64,000 nt of DNA from Deltaproteobacteria bacterium (GTDB lineage: Bacteria; Desulfobacterota; Desulfobulbia; Desulfobulbales; Desulfurivibrionaceae): assembly GCA_021847425.1 (NCBI GenBank), contig JAJZRF010000001.1, forward strand, positions 1 to 64,000, given 5' to 3'. Position numbers and translations under genes: made by a program. Of the stretch, positions 45,117-54,696 are shown piece after piece. The notes beneath the pieces were generated by a model. That model saw nothing but the letters and a program-made list of their open reading frames with translations, was not told the DNA's origin and made no database searches. Position 1 is the first letter of the stretch. Every line of letters starts with the position of its first letter.

Positions 45117-47636
45117 ATGGGCCTCTCCTCCGTGCTGAACATCGCCAAACAGGCGCTCCTCGCCCACCAGCTTTCCATCGAGGTGGCGTCGAATAATATC
45201 GCCAATGTTGACACCCCCGGCTACACCAGGCAATCACTGGAACTGGAAGCCAACAATGCGACCCCCATCAGCGCCGGCATGCTGGGCGGCGGCGTCACGG
45301 GGACAAAAATCCTGCGAAGCTACGACCAGTTCATGGTGCAAGAGCTTGCCAGCCAGCAATCAGGCTTGGGCAACCTGCAGGCGCAGCAGGACTCCATGAA
45401 GCTGGTGGAAACCGTGTTCAATGAAGCGCCTGGCCTGGGCATCAACGACCTGATGAGTAAGTTCTGGAGCAACTGGCAGACCTTGGCCGACAGCCCGAAT
45501 GTGCCCGCGACCAGACAGAGCGTGATCCAGTCAGCCCAGACGATCATTGATCAGCTGCATACCATGACCGGCCAAATAACCCAGGCCAAATCCGACATCG
45601 GGACCAGTCTTGACACGGCCGTGGGAAGTGTCAACTCCACCACCAGCCAGATCGCCAGTCTCAACGTGCAGATTGCCACGGCGGAATCCGCGTCCGGGGG
45701 CCAGGCCAACGATCTGCGCGACAAAAGGGACTCTCTGGTCCAGAATCTTTCCAAACTGCTGAAGGTCTCTTATTTTGAGGATAAGAACGGCAATTACACC
45801 GTTCTCATGGCCGATGGCCACAGCCTGGTGCAAGGCGATCAAGCCTCGAAGGTGAACTGGGCGAATGATCAGCTTCTCCTGGTAAGCAAAGACAGCAAGG
45901 GCGCCGAAACCACCCAGGCCATTGGCAACGGGGCTGCGCTGGGCGGCCAGATCGGGGGCTGGCTTGAGGTAAGCAACAATTTGGCCGAAGGGAACCCAAA
46001 CAATATCCTTGGCCAATTGAATGCCTTTGCCAACTCCCTGATCCGCGAGGTCAACCAGCAGCATTCCCAGGGGGTCGGGCTTACCCTGTTCAGTTCTCCC
46101 CTGACCGGTTCGGAGCAGGACAATAATGTCGCCCGCCTCACCTCCACCCTGGACCCGAGCTCTGTCTCCGCAAACACGACCATCCCGGCGGGCACCATCA
46201 CCATCAATGACCGGCCGGTGGGCAAAATCACCGGCGGCCCAGCGGTAAACGGCCTGGCCATGACCAAGGCCGCCAATGCCGTGACCGCCATCAACAATGC
46301 AGCGACCGGGGTCACCGCCAAGCTGACCACGCTGATGGCTGGCGCCGCAGTGACAGATCCGGGGGCCGCCAATGTCGGCAGTACCATCTCCTTTGACATC
46401 AACGGCGTTGCCGTTAACTACACCATAGCTCTCGGCGATGTCGGCGCCGGCAACGCCTCCACTTTTGCCGGCAATCTGGTTGGCGCCATCAATACCGCCC
46501 TGAACACCTATAATGGGCTGTCCACAACTGCCAATCCCATCACCATCCAGGCTGCGGTCGGAGACGGAACCACCAACGGCGGAGCGCTCAATGCCATTGT
46601 CCTTACAAATACCAAGCCAGGCGACCAGTCAAATATCATTGTCGGCAACCTGACCTCCTCCGTGGCCGGCGTTGCAGCTTCCACCGGTCTCACCGCCGGC
46701 ACCTACAACGCCGACGCCACCCACAACACCGGACAGCTCACCCTGTTTTCCACCAGCACCTTCACCCTCAAGGCCGGTTCAAATGATTACATCCTGGCTC
46801 AGCTTGGCCTTACCGGACCCACCGTCTCTTCCTTTGACACGCAATCCGGAGATGGCACCATTCAATATGGCCCGGCCACCAAATCTGAAGGCCCGCTGCT
46901 CACCGGGTACAATTACGCTGACCAACTGGCCACGGACAAGGGCAGCTTTGATATCTGGCTTTACAACAAGGATGGCTCCCTGGCCATGCCCCAGCCCGTT
47001 ACCGTTTCCCTGAACCGCGACTACGACCTGAACGACGTGGTCCACTCCATCAATGCCGCCATGACAAATGCCGGCGCCGCAGGCATGGTGACGGCCTCGA
47101 TTTCCGGCAACAGCCTGTGTCTCACCCCGGACGCCACCCACCAGTTCGCCTTTGCCAACGACACCTCCAATTTTCTCCAGGTTGCCGGACTCAACACTTT
47201 TTTTTCTGGCAACAGCGCGGCAAGCATCGGCCTGAACAGCCTGATTACCAACGATCCCAACACCCTTACCGCAGCCACCGTCGGCTCGCAGGGACAAATA
47301 TTTTCCGGGGACAACTCCAATGCCCTCAAGATCACGGCCATCCAGAACGATACGTCTGTTGCCTTCACCGGCGGCTCACCAAACACCCTGGATGGCTTTT
47401 ATAATTCCCTGGTCGGCCAGGTTGGCAATACCACGAGCAGCCTCGGCCAGTCCTACGATTCCAGTGTGCTGATCAACCAGCAGGTGAGCGCCATGCGCGA
47501 TTCGGTCTCCGGCGTTTCCCTGGACGAGGAAATGGCGAATCTGATCAAATACCAACAGGCATACACCGCCGCCGCCCGCCTCATCACCATGTCGGACGAT
47601 ATGATGAAGACCCTGCTTGCCGCGGTAGTGGGATAA
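45117..47636 (+). CDS. flgK: Hook-filament junction protein FlgK, with an inserted module
   Basis: 839 residues against about 550 in E. coli. N-terminal LSIEVASNNIANVDTPGYTR and C-terminal DSVSGVSLDEEMANLIKYQQ with AYTAAARLITMSDDMMKTLL are conserved. The extra length is mid-protein, about residues 400-560 (AKLTTLMAGA through DQSNIIVGNLT to ILAQLGLTG), Thr/Ala/Asn-rich and shared with FlgL. The inserted part would face outward from the junction. First of two HAP proteins in the operon. Confidence 0.95.
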   Translation: MGLSSVLNIAKQALLAHQLSIEVASNNIANVDTPGYTRQSLELEANNATPISAGMLGGGVTGTKILRSYDQFMVQELASQQSGLGNLQAQQDSMKLVETVFNEAPGLGINDLMSKFWSNWQTLADSPNVPATRQSVIQSAQTIIDQLHTMTGQITQAKSDIGTSLDTAVGSVNSTTSQIASLNVQIATAESASGGQANDLRDKRDSLVQNLSKLLKVSYFEDKNGNYTVLMADGHSLVQGDQASKVNWANDQLLLVSKDSKGAETTQAIGNGAALGGQIGGWLEVSNNLAEGNPNNILGQLNAFANSLIREVNQQHSQGVGLTLFSSPLTGSEQDNNVARLTSTLDPSSVSANTTIPAGTITINDRPVGKITGGPAVNGLAMTKAANAVTAINNAATGVTAKLTTLMAGAAVTDPGAANVGSTISFDINGVAVNYTIALGDVGAGNASTFAGNLVGAINTALNTYNGLSTTANPITIQAAVGDGTTNGGALNAIVLTNTKPGDQSNIIVGNLTSSVAGVAASTGLTAGTYNADATHNTGQLTLFSTSTFTLKAGSNDYILAQLGLTGPTVSSFDTQSGDGTIQYGPATKSEGPLLTGYNYADQLATDKGSFDIWLYNKDGSLAMPQPVTVSLNRDYDLNDVVHSINAAMTNAGAAGMVTASISGNSLCLTPDATHQFAFANDTSNFLQVAGLNTFFSGNSAASIGLNSLITNDPNTLTAATVGSQGQIFSGDNSNALKITAIQNDTSVAFTGGSPNTLDGFYNSLVGQVGNTTSSLGQSYDSSVLINQQVSAMRDSVSGVSLDEEMANLIKYQQAYTAAARLITMSDDMMKTLLAAVVG

Positions 47637-47649
47637 AAGGAGAAAAGCC

Positions 47650-50268
47650 ATGCGGATCACCACGCAGACCATCAATAACACGATTCTGACCAACCTCAAC
47701 AATATCACCACCGGCATGGCCAAGCTCAATGCCCAGATTTCCTCGGGGAATCAGATGGCAACGATCTCCGATAACCCGGTCAATATGGTGACGGCCCTAA
47801 TTCTCAGGACCAATCTCACCCAGATCACCAACTACCAGAACAATCTCAGTTTCGGCAACACGGCCATCAACGCCGCGGAAAACTCCCTCACCCAGATGAA
47901 GGATCTGACCATGCAGGCAAAGACCCTGGCGATTCAGCAGGTAAACGCCTCGGTAAGCCCGGAAAATCGGGCCAGCGCCGCGCAACAGGTCAACAACCTC
48001 TGGCAGGAGGCCATTACCCTTGCCAACAGCCAGGTGGCCGGCCAATACGTGTTCGGAGGCTACCGGACCACCGGCTACACGGCAGCGGAACCGGCGCCGT
48101 TTATCGCCGACATGGGGAGCGGGTATCAGGTCAACGGCAACAGCATTGCCGGCACGAGCCAGATGCTGACCGGAACGGTGGACAACACCCCCCCCGCCGA
48201 CCTTGTTGCGGGCGATGTGCGGATCAACGGCACGGACATCGGTCCGGTCACGCTCAATGTCGCGGCCAGCAACGGCCTCAACATGAGCGGAGCGTTCAAT
48301 CTCGCTACCAGTGTCAATGGCGCAGCCACCAGCCCGGCAGTCCCCGCAAAACTCACTACACTATACGCAGGTGCGACCGCCACGGCGGGAAACAACACCG
48401 TCTCCTTCACCTTAAACACCGTGCCGATCAGCTACTCGACAACGGCAGTCGATGCCTTAACAGCGGCGAATGATGCCATAGCCGCAATCAACAGCAAGAG
48501 CAACCTTACGGGGGTCACAGCGATACGCGGTACCGGCACCAATGGCGGAGGATTGAACTCCGTGGTTTTGCGCAACGCCCTAACCGGAGACCAATCGAAC
48601 ATCGCCATCGCAGCCTATACTGAATCTGGCCCCGGCAGCACGGGCCTCGCCAACGTCAACCAAGCCGCCGACGCCACCCACAACACCGGCCAGATTTCCC
48701 TTTCCTCCGCCGGAGCATTCACCATCACGACCAGCGCGGCCGACGACACCATTCTCAACCGCATCGGCCTCGGCGGCGGCAAAGGCTTTGCCGATACGGC
48801 AGGCGATGGCGTCCTGCGTTATGCGGCGCAAGGCATTGCCCTGGCAGCCGGCGATCTGACCATCAACGGCACCTCCATCGGTCCTTCCGTAGACGCCTCT
48901 GCCACAGCCAAGGCCAAAGTGATCAACGATGCTACCGCCACCACAGGAGTTACGGCCAATATCACCCCGGCCTCCCACACCGCCACGGGTGCGGTGGAAG
49001 CCGGCCCCCTCGGGCAAATGCAAACCGGCGATCTGGTCATCAACGGCGTGAACATCTTTGACGGCACCTCGACAACCAATGCCAACCCTGCCCCGGTCAT
49101 CGCGGCGGATACGGACAACACCATCCTCAACGCCATCAACGCCAAAACCGGCAGCACCGGCGTCCTGGCCACCAGGAACAGCACCGGCGTTATCTCCCTG
49201 ACCGCCATCGACGGAAGGAATCTGGAAATCCAGACCTCCATCAATGGCGAAAATATCACCCACCTGAACGGCACGCCTTCCGATACCGCTTATTACGGCT
49301 CCATACAGCTGACTTCAGCCAATCCGTTCTTTGTGGATACAACGCCGAGAGTCGGCTCCTTTGAACCTGGATTGGAAAACCTTGGCCTCGCAGGCGGCGC
49401 GGCCAAAACCGGCGAAAGCAAAGACATTGCCGGCGACGGCCAACTCCAGGTGGTCACCATCCGGAAAGATACGGGCAATGTCCGCTATGCCGGAGACCCC
49501 AACAACGATATGTCAGTCATGATTGGCTCGCAAAGCACCCTGTCCGTTGCCAAAAACGGGCAAGCGGCTGTGGCGGACACAGGGATCTTTACGACGCTCA
49601 AACAATTTGAAAATGCCTTGAATGGGGTAAAGTTCAGCACCGTCACCGGAACCTATCAGGCCACGGACATCAACGCCACGCTTGGCAGCGGCGCCACCGG
49701 CCTTGAACAGGCGGATACCCCCTTTACCAATGGCGCCATTTCTGTAACCGTGACTGACAATTCCTATTCTCCGCCCAGAAATTCGACCATGGATGTCGGG
49801 GTGGATACCACAAAGGACAGCCCCGCATCCATTGCCGCCAAAATAAACGGCATTCCGGGGATGACCGCCGCCTGGAACGCCGACGGCACCCTGAAGCTGC
49901 AGACCAGCGACACAAGCCGGTATTCCTTTACCGTCACCGACACCAGCAACTTTCTTGCGATGGCGGGCATCACCAACGAACAAATGCAGGTTCAGGCGAT
50001 CAACAAGTCCATTGGCGACTTCGATACGGTAATGAACAACGTGACAAACCAGGTCTCCGATTTCGGCGCCCGTTCGAACCGGATCACTGTCCAGCAACAG
50101 ATTTATTCAAACCTTGGGCTGTCCACCAAGTCAAATCTTTCGGACAAGGAAGACACCGATCTCACCCAGGCCGTGATGGATCTCCAAAGCAAAACAACCG
50201 CCTACCAGGCGGCATTGTCGGCGGCTGCCAAAACCATGCAGCTGAGCCTGGTGGACTTCCTCAAGTAA
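47650..50268 (+). CDS. flgL: Hook-filament junction protein FlgL, strongly enlarged
   Basis: 872 residues against about 300-500 usually. Conserved ends are [40 protein letters not shown] and, at the C-terminus, [20 protein letters not shown]. The middle carries the module shared with FlgK (about 231-375: [29 protein letters not shown]) and three GDL-x-INGxxI flagellin-insert motifs (residues about 186, 399 and 458). The insert should be surface exposed. 13 bases separate it from flgK. Confidence 0.93.
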   Translation: MRITTQTINNTILTNLNNITTGMAKLNAQISSGNQMATISDNPVNMVTALILRTNLTQITNYQNNLSFGNTAINAAENSLTQMKDLTMQAKTLAIQQVNASVSPENRASAAQQVNNLWQEAITLANSQVAGQYVFGGYRTTGYTAAEPAPFIADMGSGYQVNGNSIAGTSQMLTGTVDNTPPADLVAGDVRINGTDIGPVTLNVAASNGLNMSGAFNLATSVNGAATSPAVPAKLTTLYAGATATAGNNTVSFTLNTVPISYSTTAVDALTAANDAIAAINSKSNLTGVTAIRGTGTNGGGLNSVVLRNALTGDQSNIAIAAYTESGPGSTGLANVNQAADATHNTGQISLSSAGAFTITTSAADDTILNRIGLGGGKGFADTAGDGVLRYAAQGIALAAGDLTINGTSIGPSVDASATAKAKVINDATATTGVTANITPASHTATGAVEAGPLGQMQTGDLVINGVNIFDGTSTTNANPAPVIAADTDNTILNAINAKTGSTGVLATRNSTGVISLTAIDGRNLEIQTSINGENITHLNGTPSDTAYYGSIQLTSANPFFVDTTPRVGSFEPGLENLGLAGGAAKTGESKDIAGDGQLQVVTIRKDTGNVRYAGDPNNDMSVMIGSQSTLSVAKNGQAAVADTGIFTTLKQFENALNGVKFSTVTGTYQATDINATLGSGATGLEQADTPFTNGAISVTVTDNSYSPPRNSTMDVGVDTTKDSPASIAAKINGIPGMTAAWNADGTLKLQTSDTSRYSFTVTDTSNFLAMAGITNEQMQVQAINKSIGDFDTVMNNVTNQVSDFGARSNRITVQQQIYSNLGLSTKSNLSDKEDTDLTQAVMDLQSKTTAYQAALSAAAKTMQLSLVDFLK

Positions 50269-50353
50269 GCATTGTTTTCTCTTTGTAAAAAAGGGAGAAT
50301 ACGTTCAGGGAAGAGCGTACTTCGTTATCAATCAAGCCAGGGAGGGCGACACA

Positions 50354-50620
50354 GTGCTGATACTTGCCAGAAAGACAGGAGAAGCCATTGCCATCGGCGA
50401 CGGCATAAAGATCCGGGTTCTTGAGATAAAGGGCGGCCAGGTGAAGATCGGGGTCGAAGCCCCGGCCGAGGTCATGGTCCACCGGGAAGAAATCTATCTC
50501 CGGATCATGGAGGAAAACACCAGGGCGGCAGCGGAGGCCCCCGCAGATCTTTCCTCCCTCGCCTCTGTTTTCAGCGGCGACAAGACACGGATTAAACCGC
50601 CGCCCACAGGCGGCAAATAA
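50354..50620 (+). CDS. csrA: Carbon storage regulator CsrA
   Basis: 88 residues. [40 protein letters not shown] and [14 protein letters not shown] are the complete CsrA fold, with an extra charged C-terminal tail. It binds GGA motifs in mRNA leaders and represses flagellin translation in bacteria that have FliW. The GTG start has GGAGG eight bases upstream. It precedes fliW, its protein antagonist. Confidence 0.97.
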   Translation: MLILARKTGEAIAIGDGIKIRVLEIKGGQVKIGVEAPAEVMVHREEIYLRIMEENTRAAAEAPADLSSLASVFSGDKTRIKPPPTGGK

Positions 50621-50712
50621 CAGATTTATACACAACACGGGAAATGAAACGAGATGAGAACAACCACACGCCGCCACACTGCTCTTCAGCCCCGAGGGAG
50701 AAGGAGAAAAGG

Positions 50713-51201
50713 ATGATGCCCGCCATGGCCACAACAACCTGCACTGAAAAACAAGGGGAAATCTCGGTGTCCACCAGCCGCTTCGGCGCACTGTCGGTAA
50801 ACCCGGAGAAGATCATCACCATGACCTCCCCTTTTCTGGGCTTCCCTGGCTCAAAACGGTTCATCGTCAAGCCACACGGGGAAAACTCGCCGTTTCTCTG
50901 GCTTCAGTCCCTGGACGACCCGAAGCTCGCCTTTGTGCTCATCCAGGCCGCCCTCCTGATCCCGCAATACCAGCCGGAAATTTCCACCCTTATCCGGCAG
51001 GAGTTGCAAGCCTCGCCGGATCAAGCCTTGGAAGTCCTGCTCATCCTGACCGTCCCCAGGGAAAACCCCGAAGGGATGACGGCCAACCTGCTTGGTCCGG
51101 TGGTGATCAACTCCGACAAACGGCTGGCCAAACAGGTATTGCAGGATCCCACGCGCTACGATGCCTGCTGGCCTGTTTTCGTCATGGAAAATGCGGAATA
51201 A
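50713..51201 (+). CDS. fliW: Flagellar assembly factor FliW
   Basis: About 162 residues. SVSTSRFGALSVNPEKIITM, SPFLGFPGSKRFIVKP, SPFLWLQSLDDPKLAFVLIQ and NLLGPVVINSDKRLAKQVLQ are characteristic. FliW binds CsrA or flagellin alternately, linking filament export to flagellin translation. ATG 50713 has AGGAG six bases upstream; the in-frame start at 50644 adds non-conserved residues. The 98 bases to flgM show nothing. Confidence 0.93.
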   Translation: MMPAMATTTCTEKQGEISVSTSRFGALSVNPEKIITMTSPFLGFPGSKRFIVKPHGENSPFLWLQSLDDPKLAFVLIQAALLIPQYQPEISTLIRQELQASPDQALEVLLILTVPRENPEGMTANLLGPVVINSDKRLAKQVLQDPTRYDACWPVFVMENAE

Positions 51202-51300
51202 CAGGGGCAACGGCAAGTGACAGGAATACGCGAAAAGGCCGGAACTAGTTGGAGGAAAACCGGAGAAAAGAAAGAAATGGGGCTCGGACTCGACTGGCCG

Positions 51301-51600
51301 TTACTCCACCACGGTCTCGGAAAGCAGGCTGCTCATCATTTTATCGGCAATCCGGTGAGGATCGAGCAGATATTGGCCGCTGGCAATATCTGCCTTGAGC
51401 GTCTGAACCTTGTCCGCACGAACTTCCGGAGTCTGCGCAATAACATCCCTGGCCTTCTGCACGTCCATGGAACCAGCCGACAGCACCACGCTATCCGTTG
51501 GCAGGACAGCCTTGTCAGCCTTGGAAGCCGAAGAGCGTTCAGATTTCTTAACCTGAACCTTCTCTGTTTTGATCGGAGGAAAAACGCCAGTTAGTTTCAT
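51301..51600 (-). CDS. flgM: Anti-sigma-28 factor FlgM
   Basis: 99 residues. A polar, disordered N-terminal half (TEKVQVKKSERSSASKADKA) and helical C-terminal half (DVQKARDVIAQTPEVRADKV, QTLKADIASGQYLLDPHRIA, DKMMSSLLSE) match FlgM. It holds sigma-28 inactive until exported through the finished hook. ATG 51600 has AAGGA seven bases upstream. It stands opposite the flagellar operons with its own promoter. Confidence 0.93.
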   Translation of the reverse strand: MKLTGVFPPIKTEKVQVKKSERSSASKADKAVLPTDSVVLSAGSMDVQKARDVIAQTPEVRADKVQTLKADIASGQYLLDPHRIADKMMSSLLSETVVE

Positions 51601-51702
51601 GACCAAATCCTTGCTTCCCTGCAGGTTCTTTGTTGCCGCCCATGGATATTGAGGCTCCGGGACACCCTGTCCCTACACTCATCCACACCTTCTGTATTTA
51701 TC

Positions 51703-51729
51703 ATATCGGACTTTTACTTACAAACTTAA
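51703..51729 (-). promoter_or_regulatory. Sigma-28 (FliA) promoter of flgM
   Basis: On the minus strand TTAAGTTT (51722-51729), an 11-base spacer, and TCCGATAT (51703-51710) match the FliA consensus TAAAGTTT-N11-GCCGATAA at seven of eight and six of eight positions. It lies about 100 bases before the flgM start. The rest of the 301-base gap to polA is AT-rich with no gene seen. Confidence 0.72.
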
Positions 51730-51901
51730 AAATAAAAAATCTCTCTCGAAAAACCACGGCAATTCAAACGGAAACCACACATTATCCCCCGGAACTTCAA
51801 CCTGGTCTTCCTCGACAGGGCGCGATCCGGCCGCACATGTTGCACAACAGGACGCGGGCCGGTGTTGCCAAACCACCACGCGGCTGGTAGTATCTTGCCC
51901 C

Positions 51902-54577
51902 ATGATCCAGCAAGAGCCTGTTTACCTCATCGACGGCAGCGCCTACATCTACCGGGCCTACCATGCCATTGCTCCGCTCACCAACAAGAGCGGTCTGCCC
52001 ACCCATGCCGTGTACGGGTTCACCAACATCCTGCTCCGGGTTCTGCGGGAAAAGGCGCCCAGGTTTCTCGGCATCGCCTTTGACGTCCGGGGCCCCAACT
52101 TCCGCCATGAAATGTACCCGGCCTACAAGGCAAACCGGCCTGCCATGCCCGAGGATCTTGCCTGCCAGATCCCCTATATTAAGGAGATTGTCGCAGCCCA
52201 CAACATCGCCTGCCTGGAGCGCCAGGGCTATGAGGCCGACGACCTTCTCGCCTCCGCGGCCAAAAAACTGGCCGCCCAGGGACACCCGGTGATCATCGTC
52301 TCCGGGGACAAAGATCTCCTGCAGCTGGTCTCGGAGTCCATCACCGTCTGGGACCCCATGCGGGACGTGTTCATGGACCCGGTCGCGGTACGGAAAAAAT
52401 ACAATATTGCGCCGGAACAGCTCGTCGATTTTTTTGCCCTGATGGGCGACAGTTCGGACAACGTGCCCGGCGTGGCGGGCATCGGCCCGAAAACAGCGGA
52501 GAAGCTGATCAATCAATGCGGTTCGCTGGATGATCTTTACCGGAATATCGAGACGGTGTCCCAGGCAAAGCTTAAGGAAAAACTTCTGGCCAGCCGGGAG
52601 AACGCCTTTCTCTCCCGCCAACTCATCACCCTCAAGGAAGATCTTGCCACGCCGGAGCTGCAGGAATACGAAATCCCCGAGCCCAACGAGGAAAAACTCC
52701 GGGAGATCTACACCTTTCTCGATTTCAGCCGTCTGCTGAAAGCCGAGATCTCCGGGGTTGCCCTTGAGACCAAGGGATTCCGGCTGATCACCACGGAGAA
52801 GGAGCTTGAGAGCGTCTGCCCGCAGCTGGCCAAGGCCCCCTTTCTGGTGCTGGACACGGAAACCACCTCCCTTGACCCGCTGGTGGCCGAACTGGTGGGC
52901 ATCTCGCTCTGCACCACAGCCGAGGAGGCCTATTACCTGCCCATCGGCCACCGGAATTCCAGCGGCACCCTGCTCCCCGGCCAGCTGGACCTGGCCCTGG
53001 TCAAAAAAAGCCTGGCCCCGCTTTTTTCCGACCCCCATCTGCCCAAGCTCGGCCATAACCTCAAGTTCGATCTGGCCATTTTGGAAGGCCAGGGATTCCG
53101 CCTGACCGGCCCTCTGTGGGACACCATGATCGCCTCCTACCTCCTCGACCCTTCCCGCCGTTCCCAGAAGCTCGACGACCTGTGCCTGGAGATGCTCGGC
53201 AAGCGCTTGACCAGCTTCGGCGAAGTCACCGAAGGCGACAAGCGGCCGGACAGCTTTGCCTATGTTGCCCCGGAGGCGGCCAAGGACTATTCCTGCGAGG
53301 ATGTGGTCGGCGCCTTTCTGCTCTGGCAACGGCTCCACCCCCAGCTCGAACAGTTTGGCCTCTGGGAACTTTTCTCCACCCTGGAGATGGCGCTGGTGCC
53401 CATTCTGGTCCAAATGGAACAGACCGGCATCACCGTGGACCAGGGTCAGCTGCACCGTCTGTCCGAGGATTTCGGCCTCCAGCTGGCGGAGCTGGAAAGG
53501 ACCATCTATGATCTGGCCGGGGAGGAGTTCAACATCAATTCCACCCGCCAGCTCGGCGAGATCCTCTTTGCCAAACTGCGTCTGCCCCAGGGGCGGAAGA
53601 CCAAAACCGGCTATTCCACCGATGTCAAGGTTCTGGAAACCCTGGCCCGGCAGCACGACCTGCCCGCGGCGATCCTGGCCCACCGAAGCTTAAGCAAGCT
53701 CAAGAACACCTATGTGGACAGGCTGCCGGAACTCATCCATCCCAAAACCGGGCGGGTCCACACCTCCTTCAACCAGACGGTCACCGCCACCGGCCGGTTG
53801 AGCAGCAGCAACCCCAACCTGCAAAACATCCCGATCCGCACCCCCGAGGGGCAGAAGATCCGGGCCGCCTTCGTCGCCGCGCCGGGCCAGCTCTTTTTGT
53901 CGGCGGATTATTCCCAGATCGATCTGCGGGTCATGGCCCATTATGCCCAGGATCCGGCCCTGCTGGCCGCCTTCCGCGCGGGCCAGGATGTGCACAGCCA
54001 GACTGCGGCCGAGATCTTCAGGGTCAACCCGGCCTTTATCTCACCGGAGATGCGGCGGGTGGCAAAGACCATCAACTTCGGGATCATTTACGGGATCAGC
54101 GCCTTTGGCCTGGCAGCCCAGCTCAACCTGAGCCGCAAGGAGGCTGCCACCTTCATCGAACGCTACTTCGCCCACTATGCCGGGGTGAAGCGTTTCATGG
54201 AGGAGATCGTCGAAAAGGCCCGGCAGGACGGCTTTGTCACCACCCTGCTCAACCGGCGGCGGTTGCTGCCCGACATCAACAGCTCCAACAAGGCCAGCCG
54301 CGAATTCGCCGAGCGCACCGCGATCAACACCCCCATCCAGGGCACGGCCGCCGACATCATCAAACTGGCCACCATCGCCGCCACCCGACGCCTCACGGAA
54401 CAAGGCCTGTCCGCCCGGCTCCTGCTCCAGATCCACGACGAGCTGGTCTTTGAGGTTCCGGCCCAGGAAATCGAGGTGACCGGCGCCGTGGTCAAGGAGG
54501 CCATGGAAGGTGTCATGCTCCTTGACGTTCCCCTGGTGGTGAATACGGTGGTGGGGGAAAATCTGGCCAAGGTATAA
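51902..54577 (+). CDS. polA: DNA polymerase I
   Basis: 891 residues with all three activities: 5'-3' nuclease (VYLIDGSAYIYRAYHAI, GYEADDLLAS, VSGDKDLLQLV), 3'-5' exonuclease (VLDTETTSLDP, LGHNLKFDLA, DYSCED) and polymerase (ADYSQIDLRVMAHYAQD, KTINFGIIYGISAFG, LLQIHDELVFEVP). The proofreading aspartates appear intact, unlike in many thermophilic PolI. The ATG has no strong ribosome binding site. Confidence 0.98.
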   Translation: MIQQEPVYLIDGSAYIYRAYHAIAPLTNKSGLPTHAVYGFTNILLRVLREKAPRFLGIAFDVRGPNFRHEMYPAYKANRPAMPEDLACQIPYIKEIVAAHNIACLERQGYEADDLLASAAKKLAAQGHPVIIVSGDKDLLQLVSESITVWDPMRDVFMDPVAVRKKYNIAPEQLVDFFALMGDSSDNVPGVAGIGPKTAEKLINQCGSLDDLYRNIETVSQAKLKEKLLASRENAFLSRQLITLKEDLATPELQEYEIPEPNEEKLREIYTFLDFSRLLKAEISGVALETKGFRLITTEKELESVCPQLAKAPFLVLDTETTSLDPLVAELVGISLCTTAEEAYYLPIGHRNSSGTLLPGQLDLALVKKSLAPLFSDPHLPKLGHNLKFDLAILEGQGFRLTGPLWDTMIASYLLDPSRRSQKLDDLCLEMLGKRLTSFGEVTEGDKRPDSFAYVAPEAAKDYSCEDVVGAFLLWQRLHPQLEQFGLWELFSTLEMALVPILVQMEQTGITVDQGQLHRLSEDFGLQLAELERTIYDLAGEEFNINSTRQLGEILFAKLRLPQGRKTKTGYSTDVKVLETLARQHDLPAAILAHRSLSKLKNTYVDRLPELIHPKTGRVHTSFNQTVTATGRLSSSNPNLQNIPIRTPEGQKIRAAFVAAPGQLFLSADYSQIDLRVMAHYAQDPALLAAFRAGQDVHSQTAAEIFRVNPAFISPEMRRVAKTINFGIIYGISAFGLAAQLNLSRKEAATFIERYFAHYAGVKRFMEEIVEKARQDGFVTTLLNRRRLLPDINSSNKASREFAERTAINTPIQGTAADIIKLATIAATRRLTEQGLSARLLLQIHDELVFEVPAQEIEVTGAVVKEAMEGVMLLDVPLVVNTVVGENLAKV

Positions 54578-54696
54578 GGGCCGGGAGCACATCCTCCCCA
54601 TGCCGGTTAAATCGGTTGACTGTTTTCCTGAAAAAAATTAGGATAACGTCCTGAATTTCAAACAAAACAGCCTTCTCATTACTACACAGGTGACAC

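Noticed and set aside
51797-53683. Open frame of 628 codons on the minus strand
   Set aside because: Antisense shadow of polA. The plus strand has all PolI motifs.
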